From assembly GCA_031401035.1 (NCBI GenBank), contig JANNRA010000042.1, positions 1-27,362 of the forward strand: 27,362 nucleotides of DNA, given 5' to 3'. The stretch is from JANNRA01 sp031401035. Its GTDB lineage: Bacteria; Desulfobacterota; Binatia; HRBIN30; CADEER01. Within the stretch, counting starts at the first letter, position 1, and the number at the start of each line of letters is the position of its first letter. Positions 1 through 8,911 of this stretch are shown here, piece by piece. The notes beneath the pieces are model-generated. The model was not told the DNA's origin. It did not search any database and saw only the letters and a program-made list of their open reading frames with translations. The position numbers and the translations under genes are program-made.

Positions 1-1
1 G

Positions 2-160
2 GCGCGTCACGCGCAGCATCACGCCGCCAGTCACGCCCGCGCCTACTGCGTCACCACCGGTTGGCTCAATCCGCTGCTCGATGGCGTCGGGGTATTCACG
101 ACCGCCGCACGCCTCATCCACGCCCTGCAGCGCCCGCGCGCGCTCGACTCCAATGGCTGA
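2..160 (+). CDS. C-terminal end of an unidentified protein (partial)
   Basis: An open frame runs from the left edge of the window and ends at a TGA at 158-160. It gives about 52 residues with a gene-like composition (AYCVTTGWLNPLLDGVGVF followed by TTAARLIHALQRPRALDSNG). The frame has strong third-position GC and no start inside the window, so this is the tail of a gene that begins further left. I do not recognise the family from so short a piece. It converges on the minus-strand amidohydrolase, with about 90 bases between the two stops. Confidence 0.5.
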   Translation, partial: ARHAQHHAASHARAYCVTTGWLNPLLDGVGVFTTAARLIHALQRPRALDSNG

Positions 161-192
161 CGGCGGCGCAGGGCTGCGGGAGGGGGTGCAAG

Positions 193-211
193 GGCGCCGA
201 CGGGCGGCGCC
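193..211. terminator. Candidate hairpin between convergent genes
   Basis: Perfect 7-base arms GGCGCCG (193-199) and CGGCGCC (205-211) enclose a 5-base loop. The hairpin lies between the stop of the partial plus-strand gene (160) and the stop of the amidohydrolase (250), where a shared terminator would be expected. There is no T-tract, and such palindromes arise easily at this GC content, so the assignment is weak. Confidence 0.25.
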
Positions 212-249
212 AGTCGAAGTGAGGCGAACCCGAACTCGCCGCGGGCGGC

Positions 250-1950
<1,701 letters not shown>

Positions 1951-1977
1951 GGCCGAACGCAACTCCAGATCCGCCCA

Positions 1978-2352
1978 CTAGGGAAAGAGTTTGAGGTTCT
2001 TCTTTTCCACCAAGGTGAAGCCGACGAGGCACTTCGCATCACCCTGGCCGACCTGGGTGCGGGGCTCGATCGTCATGTTCTTGGTGTTGAGCGCACGCTG
2101 CAGCTCCGCGACGTGTGCCTCCGTGAGGATTCTGGTTCCACACGACACTCCGCCCCAGCGATACTCATCGAGGATACCATCGGAGTTCTTGACGAACATC
2201 CGCCCATGGTACTGGAGATAGAGGTCCGCCAAGCCCGTGTTGACATCCAGGGCCACGAGCGAACCGACCAGGCCGGTGTCGTCCGCACCCGCCGGCCCGC
2301 CGCAGACGATCAGAGTCGAGAAGAGGGCGAGAGTTCCGATCCTACGCCGCAT
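1978..2352 (-). CDS. Small exported protein of unknown function
   Basis: A 124-residue protein. It begins with a clear Sec signal peptide (MRRRIGTLALFSTLIVCG, then GPAGA as a likely cleavage site), followed by a mature part of about 100 residues. The start at 2352 is strongly supported by AGGAGG six bases upstream. The open frame continues upstream without a stop into the GMC-like remnant, so automatic callers may give a much longer, wrong product. The mature part has two cysteines (VSCGTR and AKCLVGF) that could form a disulfide, plus mixed polar beta-type sequence. I recognise no family. It sits between the ALDH/GMC-remnant region and the amidohydrolase on the same strand. Confidence 0.7.
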   Translation of the reverse strand: MRRRIGTLALFSTLIVCGGPAGADDTGLVGSLVALDVNTGLADLYLQYHGRMFVKNSDGILDEYRWGGVSCGTRILTEAHVAELQRALNTKNMTIEPRTQVGQGDAKCLVGFTLVEKKNLKLFP

Positions 2353-2389
2353 CGCGTGCCTCCTGTGTCCGGACATGTCCCGGATGGAC

Positions 2390-2607
2390 GGGCCCATTCC
2401 CGTCATCGATCGTAGATACTGCCCTCGTGACCTCGAAGGCAAGGATGTTCCGCGCGCGGGGAAGCCCGGCGTTACGTCGCGATTCGCAGCGAATGTGGGC
2501 TGTCGCCCGCCCGCGATCAGCAACGCGCCCAGACGACCCGAGGCCGTCAGCCGCTCGGCGAGGACACACCCCGCCGCGCCGACGCCGACGATGCTTGCGT
2601 CGTCCAT
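2390..2607 (-). pseudogene. GMC oxidoreductase N-terminal remnant
   Basis: From the ATG at 2607 the reading frame gives MDDASIVGVGAAGCVLAERL then TASGRLGALLIAGG. This matches the FAD-binding start of choline-dehydrogenase-like GMC oxidoreductases (family form IVVGAGxAGCVLAxRLTxxG...LLEAGG). The GxGxxG glycine pattern is changed to GVGAAG, and the LEAGG element to IAGG. After about 35 residues the similarity fades, and the frame runs into the signal peptide of the next gene with no GMC C-terminus. It starts 18 bases past the ALDH stop, as a co-transcribed dehydrogenase would. I read it as a truncated, decaying copy; the left boundary is approximate. Confidence 0.55.
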
Positions 2608-2624
2608 GGTCGATTCCCCGTGCG

Positions 2625-4109
2625 TCACAACGCCACCCACACCGACTTCAGACGGGTAAACGAGTCCAGCGAGTGGACGGCCATCTCGCGGCCCCAGCCG
2701 CTCTGCTTCACGCCGCCGAAGGGGCTGGCGAAGTCGTAGCAACCGTAGCGGTTGACGAAGACCATGCCGGCGTCGAGGCGCGCGGCGACACGATGGGCGC
2801 GCGTCACGTCGGCCGTCCACAGGCCGGCGGCGAGGCCGTAGTCCGAGTCGTTGGCGATCGCCACCGCCTCGTCCTCGTCGTCGAACGGCAGCACGGCGAG
2901 CACCGGGCCGAAGACCTCCTCGCGCGCCAGGCGCATCGCCGGCGTCACCTCGTCGAAGATCGTCGGGCGGACGAACAGGCCGCGCGCGTTGGCGCCGCGC
3001 GTGTCGGCGCCGCCGCCGGCGCGCAGGCGGGCGCCGGCGGCGCGCGCCTCGCCGATGGCGGCGAGGACCTTGTCGAACTGCGGCCGGTTGCACTGTGCGC
3101 CCTGCTGGCTGGCGGGGTCGAAGGGGTCGCCGCAGACGACGGCGTCGGCCAGCGCCGCCAGGCGCGCGACGAAGCGCTCGTAGAGCGGCCGCTGGATGAG
3201 AAAGCGCGTCGGCTCCGAGCACTTCTCGCCCTTCTGCGCGAACATGAGCTTGAAGGAGCGGTCGATGCAGAAGTCGAGGTCGGGGACGTCGGCGAAGACG
3301 AGGTTGGGCGACTTGCCGCCGAGCTCGAGGGCGACGCGCTTGAGGTTCGACGCGGCGGCGCCGGCGAGGACGCGCTTGCCGACCGCGGTGCTGCCGGTGA
3401 ATGACAGGCCGTCGACGCCGGCATGTTGCGCCAGCGCCTCGCCGACCGGCGCGTCGCCGCAGACGACGTTGACCAGCCCGGCCGGCAGGTCGGCCTCGGC
3501 GGCGAGCAGCTCGGCGAAGCGCAGCAGCGAGAACGGCGTGTACGGCGACGGCTTGAGCACCGCCGCGTTGCCCATCGCCAGCGCCGGCGCCAGCTTCCAC
3601 GCCGCCAGCAGCAGCGGGTAGTTCCACGGCGCGATCAGCGCACAGACGCCGAGCGGCTCGCGCAGGGTGTAGTTGAGGAACGCCCCTTCGACCGGGCAGG
3701 TCTCGCCGTGCAGCTTGTCGGTCCAGCCGGCGTAGTAGTCGAACACGTCGGCGGTATCCGGCAGGTCGTCCTCGTACGCCTCGCGGTAGAGCTTGCCGTT
3801 CTCGAGGGCGATCAGCGTCGCCAACTCGGCGCGATGCCGCCGCACGATCTCGCCGCAGCGCCGCAGCGCCTGCGCCCGCACCCGCCGCGGCGCGTCGCGC
3901 CAGCCGGGGAACGCCGCGCGCGCCGCGCCGACCGCGGCGTCGACGTCCGCCGCCGACGCCGCCCGCACCGCCGCCAGCGGCTCGCCGGTCGCCGGGTTGA
4001 CGTTCTCGTGCAGCGCGTCGCCACCCGCCGCGACGAAGGCGCCGCCGATCCAGAGGCGCTTCGGCTGCGCCAGCCAGCCGCGCACGTGGTCCAGTCTGTG
4101 TGGCTCCAT
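2625..4109 (-). CDS. NAD(P)-dependent aldehyde dehydrogenase
   Basis: A full-length 494-residue ALDH-superfamily enzyme that oxidises an aldehyde to the acid. Cofactor-domain motif APWNYP is at 160-165 (N163 of the oxyanion hole) and FTGSTAVGK at 238-246. The general base is E262 in LELGGKSPN, and the nucleophile is C297 in GEKCSEPTR. The C-terminal FGGVKQSGWGRE signature is present. The ATG at 4109 is chosen because GGAGA lies about 7 bases upstream. An upstream in-frame codon at 4142 lies inside the palindromic repeat and would add 11 unlikely residues. The length and motifs fit betaine/aminoaldehyde-type or general class-I ALDHs, but the substrate is unknown. Neighbours (lyase, oxygenase, acyl-amino-acid amidohydrolase) hint at amino-acid-derived aldehydes. 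Confidence 0.93.
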   Translation of the reverse strand: MEPHRLDHVRGWLAQPKRLWIGGAFVAAGGDALHENVNPATGEPLAAVRAASAADVDAAVGAARAAFPGWRDAPRRVRAQALRRCGEIVRRHRAELATLIALENGKLYREAYEDDLPDTADVFDYYAGWTDKLHGETCPVEGAFLNYTLREPLGVCALIAPWNYPLLLAAWKLAPALAMGNAAVLKPSPYTPFSLLRFAELLAAEADLPAGLVNVVCGDAPVGEALAQHAGVDGLSFTGSTAVGKRVLAGAAASNLKRVALELGGKSPNLVFADVPDLDFCIDRSFKLMFAQKGEKCSEPTRFLIQRPLYERFVARLAALADAVVCGDPFDPASQQGAQCNRPQFDKVLAAIGEARAAGARLRAGGGADTRGANARGLFVRPTIFDEVTPAMRLAREEVFGPVLAVLPFDDEDEAVAIANDSDYGLAAGLWTADVTRAHRVAARLDAGMVFVNRYGCYDFASPFGGVKQSGWGREMAVHSLDSFTRLKSVWVAL

Positions 4110-4127
4110 CGATCGCTCTCCAAGCTC

Positions 4128-4194
4128 TTCACGCGGAGGCACGGAGACACGGAGCCAGCCGCGCCAGCTCCGTTCCTCCGTGCCTCCGTGTGAA
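4128..4194. repeat. Stop-proximal palindromic repeat, copy 1
   Basis: Two 27-base arms, 4128-4154 and 4168-4194, are inverted copies with 24 of 27 positions matching around a 13-base loop. The arms are built from CACGGAG/CTCCGTG units. The right arm ends 11 bases before the TGA of the lyase gene (complement of 4206-4208), so on the minus strand the hairpin would form just after the stop. Copies 2 and 3 occupy the same place relative to other genes. It may act as a 3' mRNA stabiliser or terminator; no T-tract follows. Confidence 0.8.
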
Positions 4195-4205
4195 TCTCTT
4201 TCCCT

Positions 4206-5423
4206 TCATGACGCCAGCTCGCGGCAGCGCGCCTCGTCGACCGCCAGGCCGCGCAGGCAGCGCACCTCGAGGCGCTCGAGGACGGCGGCGAGCATGCCCA
4301 GGGCCTCGAGGGTGTTGACCAGCGCGACGGCGTCGAAGACCTGCAGGTGCAGCTCGGCGCGGGCGTGCGCCGCCTGCACGGCGCGCACGCCGCCGAGCAC
4401 CTGCATGGCGCACTGCATGACCGACTCGGCGACCACCGGGTTCGCCTTGCCGCTGAAGAAGCTCGAGCCGGCCTGGACGTGCGGCAGGCGCAGCTCGCCG
4501 AAGCCGCCGCGTGGGCCGGAGGCGAGCAGGCGCAGATCCTGCGCCAGCTTGAGCAGCGTCGCGGCGAGCAGGCCGAGCTGCGCCGCGACCTCGGCCAGGT
4601 CGTCGCCGTGCTGCAATGCCGCGGCCGGGTGCGGGTGCGGCGTCAGCGGCCGGCCGACGAGCTCGGCGAGGACGGGCACGACACGGGCGCGATAGGCCGG
4701 CGGGGCGCCCTGGCCGTCGCCGATGACCGTGGCGCCGAGAACGATGGCGTCGAGCGGCGCCAGCGCGCCGCGCAGCGCGGCGGCGCGCGCCGCGAGGGCG
4801 ACGGCGTGGCCGCGCAGCAGCACGTCGGCGGTGGTCGGCAGCGCGTCCTGCAGGCAGGTGCGGGCCAGCGTCGGCACCGACGCGAATGCATCGGCGCGCG
4901 CCGCGAGCGTGTGCACGCAGGCGTCGAGTACCGCCAGGCAGGGTGTCGCAGCGGCGCGCACGGCGAGGCGCGCGGCGCTGTGGCAGACGTCGGCGGTGGA
5001 CTGCGAGGCGTTGACGTGGCGCAGCGGGTGGACCGGATCGGAGGCGCCGCGCGCGCCGCCGAGGCGTTCGCTGGCGAGGTTCGCCAGCACCTCGTTGACG
5101 TTCATGTTGACGCCGATCGAGCCGCCGCCGCCGAGGACGTCGACCGGGAACTGGTCGGCGTGCGCGCCATCGCGCAGCGCGGCGCCAGCGGCGTCGATGG
5201 CGGCGGCGCGGGCGGCGTCGAGGATGCCGGCGGCGCGGTTGGCGCGTGCCGCGGCGCGTTTCACCGCCGCCAGGGCGTCGACGTAGCCAGGGTACGTCGC
5301 CAGACGATGGCGCGAGAAGGCGAGGTTCTCGAGGGCGCGCGCCGTCTGGATGCCATACAGCGCCGCGGCGGGGAGCGTCATCATTCCGAGCGCGTCGGAT
5401 TCGCTGCGGGTGGCGGTCGGCAT
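4206..5423 (-). CDS. Divergent aspartase/fumarase-family lyase
   Basis: A 405-residue member of the class II fumarase/aspartate ammonia-lyase family, whose members eliminate ammonia or water from a dicarboxylate-type substrate. LYGIQTARALENL (22-34) is the family N-terminus. VNMNVNEVLANLASE (106-120) and HVNASQSTADV (136-146) form two active-site regions. ARTCLQDALPTT (187-198) replaces the usual GRTxxQDA. The mobile loop reads AGSSFFSGKANP (318-329); the serine pair and K326/N328 are kept, but the usual Met-Pro of GSSxMPxKxN is Phe-Ser. It is shorter than typical aspartases (about 470). The ATG at 5423 fits the family N-terminus; upstream in-frame codons fall in an inverted repeat. The 2OG oxygenase precedes it on the same strand. 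Altered residues suggest a substrate other than plain aspartate or fumarate. Confidence 0.82.
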   Translation of the reverse strand: MPTATRSESDALGMMTLPAAALYGIQTARALENLAFSRHRLATYPGYVDALAAVKRAAARANRAAGILDAARAAAIDAAGAALRDGAHADQFPVDVLGGGGSIGVNMNVNEVLANLASERLGGARGASDPVHPLRHVNASQSTADVCHSAARLAVRAAATPCLAVLDACVHTLAARADAFASVPTLARTCLQDALPTTADVLLRGHAVALAARAAALRGALAPLDAIVLGATVIGDGQGAPPAYRARVVPVLAELVGRPLTPHPHPAAALQHGDDLAEVAAQLGLLAATLLKLAQDLRLLASGPRGGFGELRLPHVQAGSSFFSGKANPVVAESVMQCAMQVLGGVRAVQAAHARAELHLQVFDAVALVNTLEALGMLAAVLERLEVRCLRGLAVDEARCRELAS

Positions 5424-5491
5424 CGCCTCAGCCCAGCCCTTGCCGGGCGGGCCCTGGCCGTTCGCCCCAGCATCCGCCACGTCCCGGCCCC

Positions 5492-5576
5492 ATGGAGGGC
5501 GCTCCCCCGAGGGCGCCTGTTGGAAGGGGGTTATGCGACCTGGTGCAACAGGCGCCCACGGGGGGGCGCCCTCCAT
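5492..5576. repeat. Inverted repeat with 31-base arms (GGAGGGCGC family)
   Basis: Arms 5492-5522 and 5546-5576 are inverted copies matching at 29 of 31 positions, around a 23-base loop. Each outer end begins ATGGAGGGCGC. The structure fills the gap between the oxygenase stop (5604) and the lyase start (5423). The same head recurs at 6424 and 21693. It looks like two facing copies of a short mobile or palindromic element. The outermost ATG opens a spurious N-terminal extension of the lyase frame. Confidence 0.8.
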
Positions 5577-5603
5577 GCATCGCGATCGTCAGCCGGCGGT
5601 CCA

Positions 5604-6404
5604 TCATGCCGCCGTGCGGCCGTACCTGGCCAACTGCAGCAGCTCGGTGCTGCGCGTGCCGGGCTCGGTGTCGTAGGCGAGCAGGCCGACGAGGCGGTCG
5701 GTTGCGCCCTCGATGCGGCTGACGCGGTGGACGGAGTGGCGGCCCTCGAAGATGAGCAGCGTTCCGGGGGTCATCGGCAGGCGGACGACGTCCCGGCGCG
5801 CACCTCGCAGGACGCGGTCGACGGCCGCGTAGCGTTCGTCGGCGGCGTTGCGGATGCGCGGCGCGACCTCGAAGTCGCCGCCGCGCTCACAGTCCTGGAT
5901 GGCCAGCGAGACGACGAAGTCGGTCTGGTCGAAATGCCACTGCAGCTCGTCCCCGTCGCCCATCACCGCCAGGTTCAGCGCCCCGAGCGGATCGGCATAG
6001 CGGTACAGTGCGCCGCGCTCGAGCACCGCCTCGATGAAGCGCATGAACGGCTCCCACTCGTAGAGGCGGCGCAGCGGCGAGGCGGGCGGGAACATGTCGT
6101 AGGCGACGACGCCGACCGCGGCGCGGCCGAGCCAGCGGCGCGGATGCTCCTCGGGCAGCGTGAAGTCGGGCACCTCGAGATAGGCGGTGCCGTAGCCCTC
6201 GCCGCGATAGGCCGTCGGCGCCAGCGCCTGTGCGTCGGCGCGCACCGCCGCGAGGCCGGCGGCGGAGAGGAACGTGGAGGCCTCGCAGGCGCCGCGCTCG
6301 CGCAAATCGGCGCGCGCCCATTCGAGCACCTCGCGCATCGGCGCGCCGGCCAGGTCGAGGATCGGGTAACGGTCGAGATCGACGAGGTCGGCGGGGTGCT
6401 GCAT
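5604..6404 (-). CDS. 2OG-Fe(II) oxygenase, BesD/HalD (ArpA)-like
   Basis: A 266-residue non-haem iron, 2-oxoglutarate-dependent oxygenase resembling the family that contains the amino-acid halogenase BesD and related hydroxylases. The iron triad is visible: H157-F158-D159 in LQWHFDQTDF and H226 in GRHSVHRV, with nearby arginines (R230, R237) suited to bind 2-oxoglutarate. H157 and H226 are 69 residues apart. Having Asp rather than Gly at position 159 predicts hydroxylation rather than halogenation; this follows from the known halogenase rule, not from a test here. The ATG at 6404 has no clear ribosome-binding site. It is the first intact gene of the left minus-strand run and precedes the lyase, suggesting a free amino acid as common substrate. 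Confidence 0.78.
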   Translation of the reverse strand: MQHPADLVDLDRYPILDLAGAPMREVLEWARADLRERGACEASTFLSAAGLAAVRADAQALAPTAYRGEGYGTAYLEVPDFTLPEEHPRRWLGRAAVGVVAYDMFPPASPLRRLYEWEPFMRFIEAVLERGALYRYADPLGALNLAVMGDGDELQWHFDQTDFVVSLAIQDCERGGDFEVAPRIRNAADERYAAVDRVLRGARRDVVRLPMTPGTLLIFEGRHSVHRVSRIEGATDRLVGLLAYDTEPGTRSTELLQLARYGRTAA

Positions 6405-6423
6405 GCGACTTGTGTAGCGCAGA

Positions 6424-6450
6424 CGTGGAGGGCGCGGCTATGCCGCGCTG
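6424..6450. repeat. GGAGGGCGC-headed short palindrome
   Basis: GTGGAGGGCGCGGC is followed by TAT and GCCGCGC, so 7-base arms GCGCGGC (6432-6438) and GCCGCGC (6442-6448) pair around TAT. The head GGAGGGCGC is shared with 5492-5576 and 21693-21717. It lies about 20 bases upstream of the oxygenase start. Confidence 0.55.
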
Positions 6451-6580
6451 CCCGGGTAGGCGCACTGGCCACCTGGTGCTCCTCCCGCGCGGAGGCGCCT
6501 ATGACCTGGCAGCTCACCGGCCCCCCGGACGATCAGACGCGCAACTCGAGGCGCCATCGAGAGGCTTGTCGCATTCGTGG

Positions 6581-6600
6581 GGCGGGTCTCCAGACCCGCC
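6581..6600. repeat. Perfect 9-base-arm hairpin
   Basis: GGCGGGTCT (6581-6589) and AGACCCGCC (6592-6600) are perfect inverted arms separated by CC. The hairpin stands alone in a gene-poor stretch upstream of the oxygenase. It could be a terminator or a small interspersed palindrome; there is no adjacent T-run. Confidence 0.5.
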
Positions 6601-6817
6601 GGCGGCGCGCCACGCGGCCAGTCCGCAGTCCAGGACACCGCACCTCTCTCACCGCAACCCCACCCAACAATGTTGGCGGCTCCCCAACGCCTCACCGGTG
6701 ACGGTGCAGCGCGGCCTCGCGAGGTCCCGCGCCGGCCGCGACGCGCCGCCCATGGCCTCGACGCCAGACCCCCCGCGGCCGGACGAACCGGCGCCGGCAC
6801 ACGTGCCCGACGGGCTT

Positions 6818-7100
6818 CCAGGCTTGGGCGCCGACCTCAACGACGCGGCCGGCCCATCGTCCGCTTGAGCGCGCCGCCTGCTCCACCCGCCGCGGGCGCC
6901 AGCGACACCGCACGGGTGTGTCGTGCGCGAGCCTGCGACGCCCGTGCTCGCGGCCGACGCGCCCCGCCATGCCCGCTGCCGCCGCTCGTGCCCGAGGCGC
7001 GCCCCGTCCAGCGGGCCGCCGGCTCCCCACACGCCACGTCCGATACCTGGCGTTCCGTCGCGAGGCGCAGCCAATGCGGGCTATCCGCTCGGCGGCGGTG
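6818..7100. repeat. Long dispersed repeat, copy A (split by 108 extra bases)
   Basis: Block 6818-6876 matches 14931-14989 almost exactly, and block 6985-7100 matches the continuation of that copy from about 14990. Between them copy A carries 108 bases (6877-6984) that are absent from copy B, and CGCCG-like sequence is present at both junctions. The second block also matches 16986-17086. No reading frame is conserved among the copies. Confidence 0.7.
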
Positions 7101-7106
7101 AGCCTA

Positions 7107-7222
7107 TGGCCGAGGCCGTCGCCAACCGTGTCGGCGCGATGATCGACGGCGCTGGGTTGCCGTTCCTGTGGGCATCGATGGTGCGGCGCGAGTTGCGCCG
7201 GCATCCGGATGTGCCCGACTGA
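7107..7222 (+). pseudogene. Possible small gene or gene-end remnant
   Basis: The frame MAEAVANRVGAMIDGAGLP then FLWASMVRRELRRHPDVPD ends at TGA 7220-7222 and has natural amino-acid composition, unlike the shadows around it. It is only 38 residues from its ATG, with no good ribosome-binding site. It starts immediately after a copy of the long dispersed repeat. I do not recognise the family. It could be the tail of a gene cut by the repeat. Confidence 0.3.
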
Positions 7223-7288
7223 GCCAGGCGTCGCTTAGCGCGCACTTCCCAGGCTCATCGACCGATCAGATCGGATTCAGGTAGCTGT

Positions 7289-7879
7289 CTATGCCTTGTT
7301 GCGAGTGCGTGAAGAGGACGGTGGAACCTTGCCATCCGGCGGCCAGCCCGCGACACCGTCCTCCAGCGGCACCCGCAGACCACGGGCGAGCTTCGAGACG
7401 AGCAGCCACGTGGCAATCGCGGCGACCATGTCGATCGCCGCATCACGTCCCAGTCCCTCGAAGCAGGCACGCCAGGTCTCGTCGCAGAGATCGCCGGTGT
7501 CGAGAAGCTCGTCGGTCGCCGTCAGCACGGCACGGTCGACCGCGTCGAAGCACGCCACCCCATGCCAATCGCGGACTGCCAGCAACTCCTCGGCGGTGCA
7601 TCCGAACATCCCCTGAGCGAGCGGCCAGTGTTGCGTCCACTCGTATTCCGAGCCCGTCATCCAGCCGATCCGCATGATGATCAGCTCGCGGCGGCGGTCG
7701 CCGATCGCCGAGTCGAACAAGAGCGAGAGCAGGAGGTCGGAGATGGCCTTGGCGGTTCTAGGCCGGTGGAACAGCGTGCGAAAGATGTTCAGGCGCGCGA
7801 TCGGCGCGTGCAGGCCGAGCTCCTCCGCCACCCGCAGGGACTCTTCCTGGGACAGCATCTCGATACGGGGGTGCGTCAT
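7289..7879 (-). CDS. Carboxymuconolactone decarboxylase (CMD)/AhpD-fold protein
   Basis: A 196-residue all-helical CMD-family protein. The core DRRRELIIMRIGWMTGSEYE then WTQHWPLA matches the family's [RE]L..LR.....YEW..H region, keeping Glu and His (EYEWTQH). The AhpD CxxC pair is missing, so it is unlikely to be a thiol peroxidase partner. Such CxxC-less members often sit in catabolic clusters as putative lactone decarboxylases or hydrolases of unknown reaction. The ATG (complement of 7877-7879) overlaps the stop of the upstream thioesterase in an ATGA arrangement, implying translational coupling. The last 15 or so residues are polar and probably disordered. Function beyond family is not determinable. 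Confidence 0.87.
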   Translation of the reverse strand: MTHPRIEMLSQEESLRVAEELGLHAPIARLNIFRTLFHRPRTAKAISDLLLSLLFDSAIGDRRRELIIMRIGWMTGSEYEWTQHWPLAQGMFGCTAEELLAVRDWHGVACFDAVDRAVLTATDELLDTGDLCDETWRACFEGLGRDAAIDMVAAIATWLLVSKLARGLRVPLEDGVAGWPPDGKVPPSSSRTRNKA

Positions 7880-8538
7880 GCGTTTGCCTTCTCCGCCCCG
7901 GCCACCACCGGAAGCGGCACCTTCCCCAGGATCAGCGCCGCGGCCTCGCTCACTTTCACCGCGCCGTGAAAGCAGCTCCCCCGCACCGAGAACCTCTCGC
8001 CGTCGACCGTCTCGACCCAGCCTTCGAATCGCAGCGGCTGGTTGATGGGCGTGCGTTTCACGAAGTTGACCGTCAGCGAGATCGTCGGCCCGGTCTTGCC
8101 GTGGGCCATGACGGCGAACGCCAGCACCTGATCGAAGCAGGCGGCGACCATGCCGCCCTGTACGGTGTCCGGCGCGCTCTCGTAGTTGCCGGGAAAGGTG
8201 ACCTCCGCGACCAGCTTCTCGCCCTCCAGTCTCATCGCGAGGTTCGGCGCCAAGGGGTTGAACGCGCCGGTCGCCGGATTGAAGGGCATCACGTTGTTGG
8301 GCTCCTCGCGGTCGAACCGATAACGAAAGGTCTCCATCGCGCGGCGCTGCGTGACCCCGTCGAGCGAGGCCGAGAGCGCCGCGATGGCGTCTGCGGCGGC
8401 GGCGAGCTCCGCGACCGAGCCGCTCAACCGAACGATCTTCGTGTTGATGGCACGCAAGCCGTCAACGATGCGCCCGCACTCCGCCACCTGTTCGGCGGAG
8501 AAATCCGGATCATGGGACCCGAAGTCACTGAGTGGCAT
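7876..8538 (-). CDS. PaaI-type hotdog-fold thioesterase
   Basis: A 220-residue hotdog-fold acyl-CoA thioesterase-like protein. The C-terminal half carries the fold core: LVAEVTFPGNYESAPDTVQG, then GGMVAACFDQVLAFAVM (the helix wrapped by the sheet) and TISLTVNFVKRTPINQPLRF. The N-terminal 80 residues are helical and unusual for minimal PaaI proteins (about 140 residues), as in the longer PaaI subfamily of lipid-degrading bacteria. The start at 8538 is set by AGGAGG five bases upstream; a longer frame to 8679 runs under the BVMO remnant and is rejected. It would hydrolyse a CoA thioester and is coupled by a 4-base overlap to the CMD gene. A short divergent gap (8539-8604) separates it from the BVMO remnant. 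Confidence 0.88.
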   Translation of the reverse strand: MPLSDFGSHDPDFSAEQVAECGRIVDGLRAINTKIVRLSGSVAELAAAADAIAALSASLDGVTQRRAMETFRYRFDREEPNNVMPFNPATGAFNPLAPNLAMRLEGEKLVAEVTFPGNYESAPDTVQGGMVAACFDQVLAFAVMAHGKTGPTISLTVNFVKRTPINQPLRFEGWVETVDGERFSVRGSCFHGAVKVSEAAALILGKVPLPVVAGAEKANA

Positions 8539-8604
8539 CCTTTCCTCCTTCTCGAGAGTGTGGCGTTCGTAGCCGGATTGCCCCGCGGTAATCCACAGAA
8601 TCGA

Positions 8605-8879
8605 GTGAGCAGCCAGGCTCAGCACGACTTCGACGCCATCGTCGTGGGGGCCGGTGCCGCCGGTCTCTCCATGCTGCACCGGCGACGCCGGCTCGGGCTC
8701 CGCCTGCGCGTCTTCGAGGCCGGCGGCGGCCCCGGCAGTCCTTGCGTCCTCAGCAACATGGTTCCCGCATCGAGCAGCACGTCGACTGGATCGCCGACTG
8801 CATCAGCCACCTGCGGAGCCGGGGCCTCTGTCGCGTCGAAGTCGTCGCCAGGGGCTGCGAAGGGTTCGCGCTGAGTTGA
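8605..8879 (+). pseudogene. Baeyer-Villiger monooxygenase remnant, middle deleted
   Basis: From a GTG at 8605 the frame reads HDFDAIVVGAGAAGLSMLHR then RRRLGLRLRVFEAGGG, the FAD Rossmann start of a BVMO. It then jumps directly to PGSPCVLSNM, which in the intact 12026-14617 protein lies about 390 residues later (TGPGSPSVLSNM, 435-446). A one-base frameshift near 8768 moves the rest to another frame, where IEQHVDWIADCISHLRSRG matches IEQHVDWVGTCLAHMRAQR of the intact protein. It stops at TGA 8877-8879, without the last ~60 BVMO residues. All middle motifs (BVMO fingerprint, NADPH site) are absent, so it cannot be active. A decayed HSL-type esterase follows it. Confidence 0.8.
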
Positions 8880-8911
8880 CGCCCGCCGCGCCAACTTCCT
8901 ATCGTCCGAGC

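Larger units (their letters stand above)
6405..7288. other. Gene-poor region with repeats and possible remnants
   Basis: I see no convincing intact gene in these 884 bases. They hold a GGAGGGCGC-type hairpin (6424-6450), a perfect short hairpin (6581-6600) and a split copy of the long dispersed repeat (6818-7100). A possible 38-residue gene end lies at 7107-7222. Several open frames cross the region on both strands, but they are Arg/Pro/Ala-rich shadows typical of GC-rich non-coding DNA. Confidence 0.6.

Noticed and set aside
1978..3627. Single 549-residue protein joining the small secreted protein to upstream sequence
   Set aside because: The upper part is a shadow frame of the ALDH. The secreted protein has its own signal peptide and AGGAGG, so the long frame is accidental.
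5604..6404. Calling the BesD/HalD-like enzyme a halogenase
   Set aside because: The iron site reads His-Phe-Asp, so the carboxylate ligand that halogenases lack is present.
4347..6701. 784-residue plus-strand open frame opposite the lyase and oxygenase
   Set aside because: It crosses two genes and the inverted repeat, has Arg/Gly/Ala-rich shadow composition and no recognisable domain.
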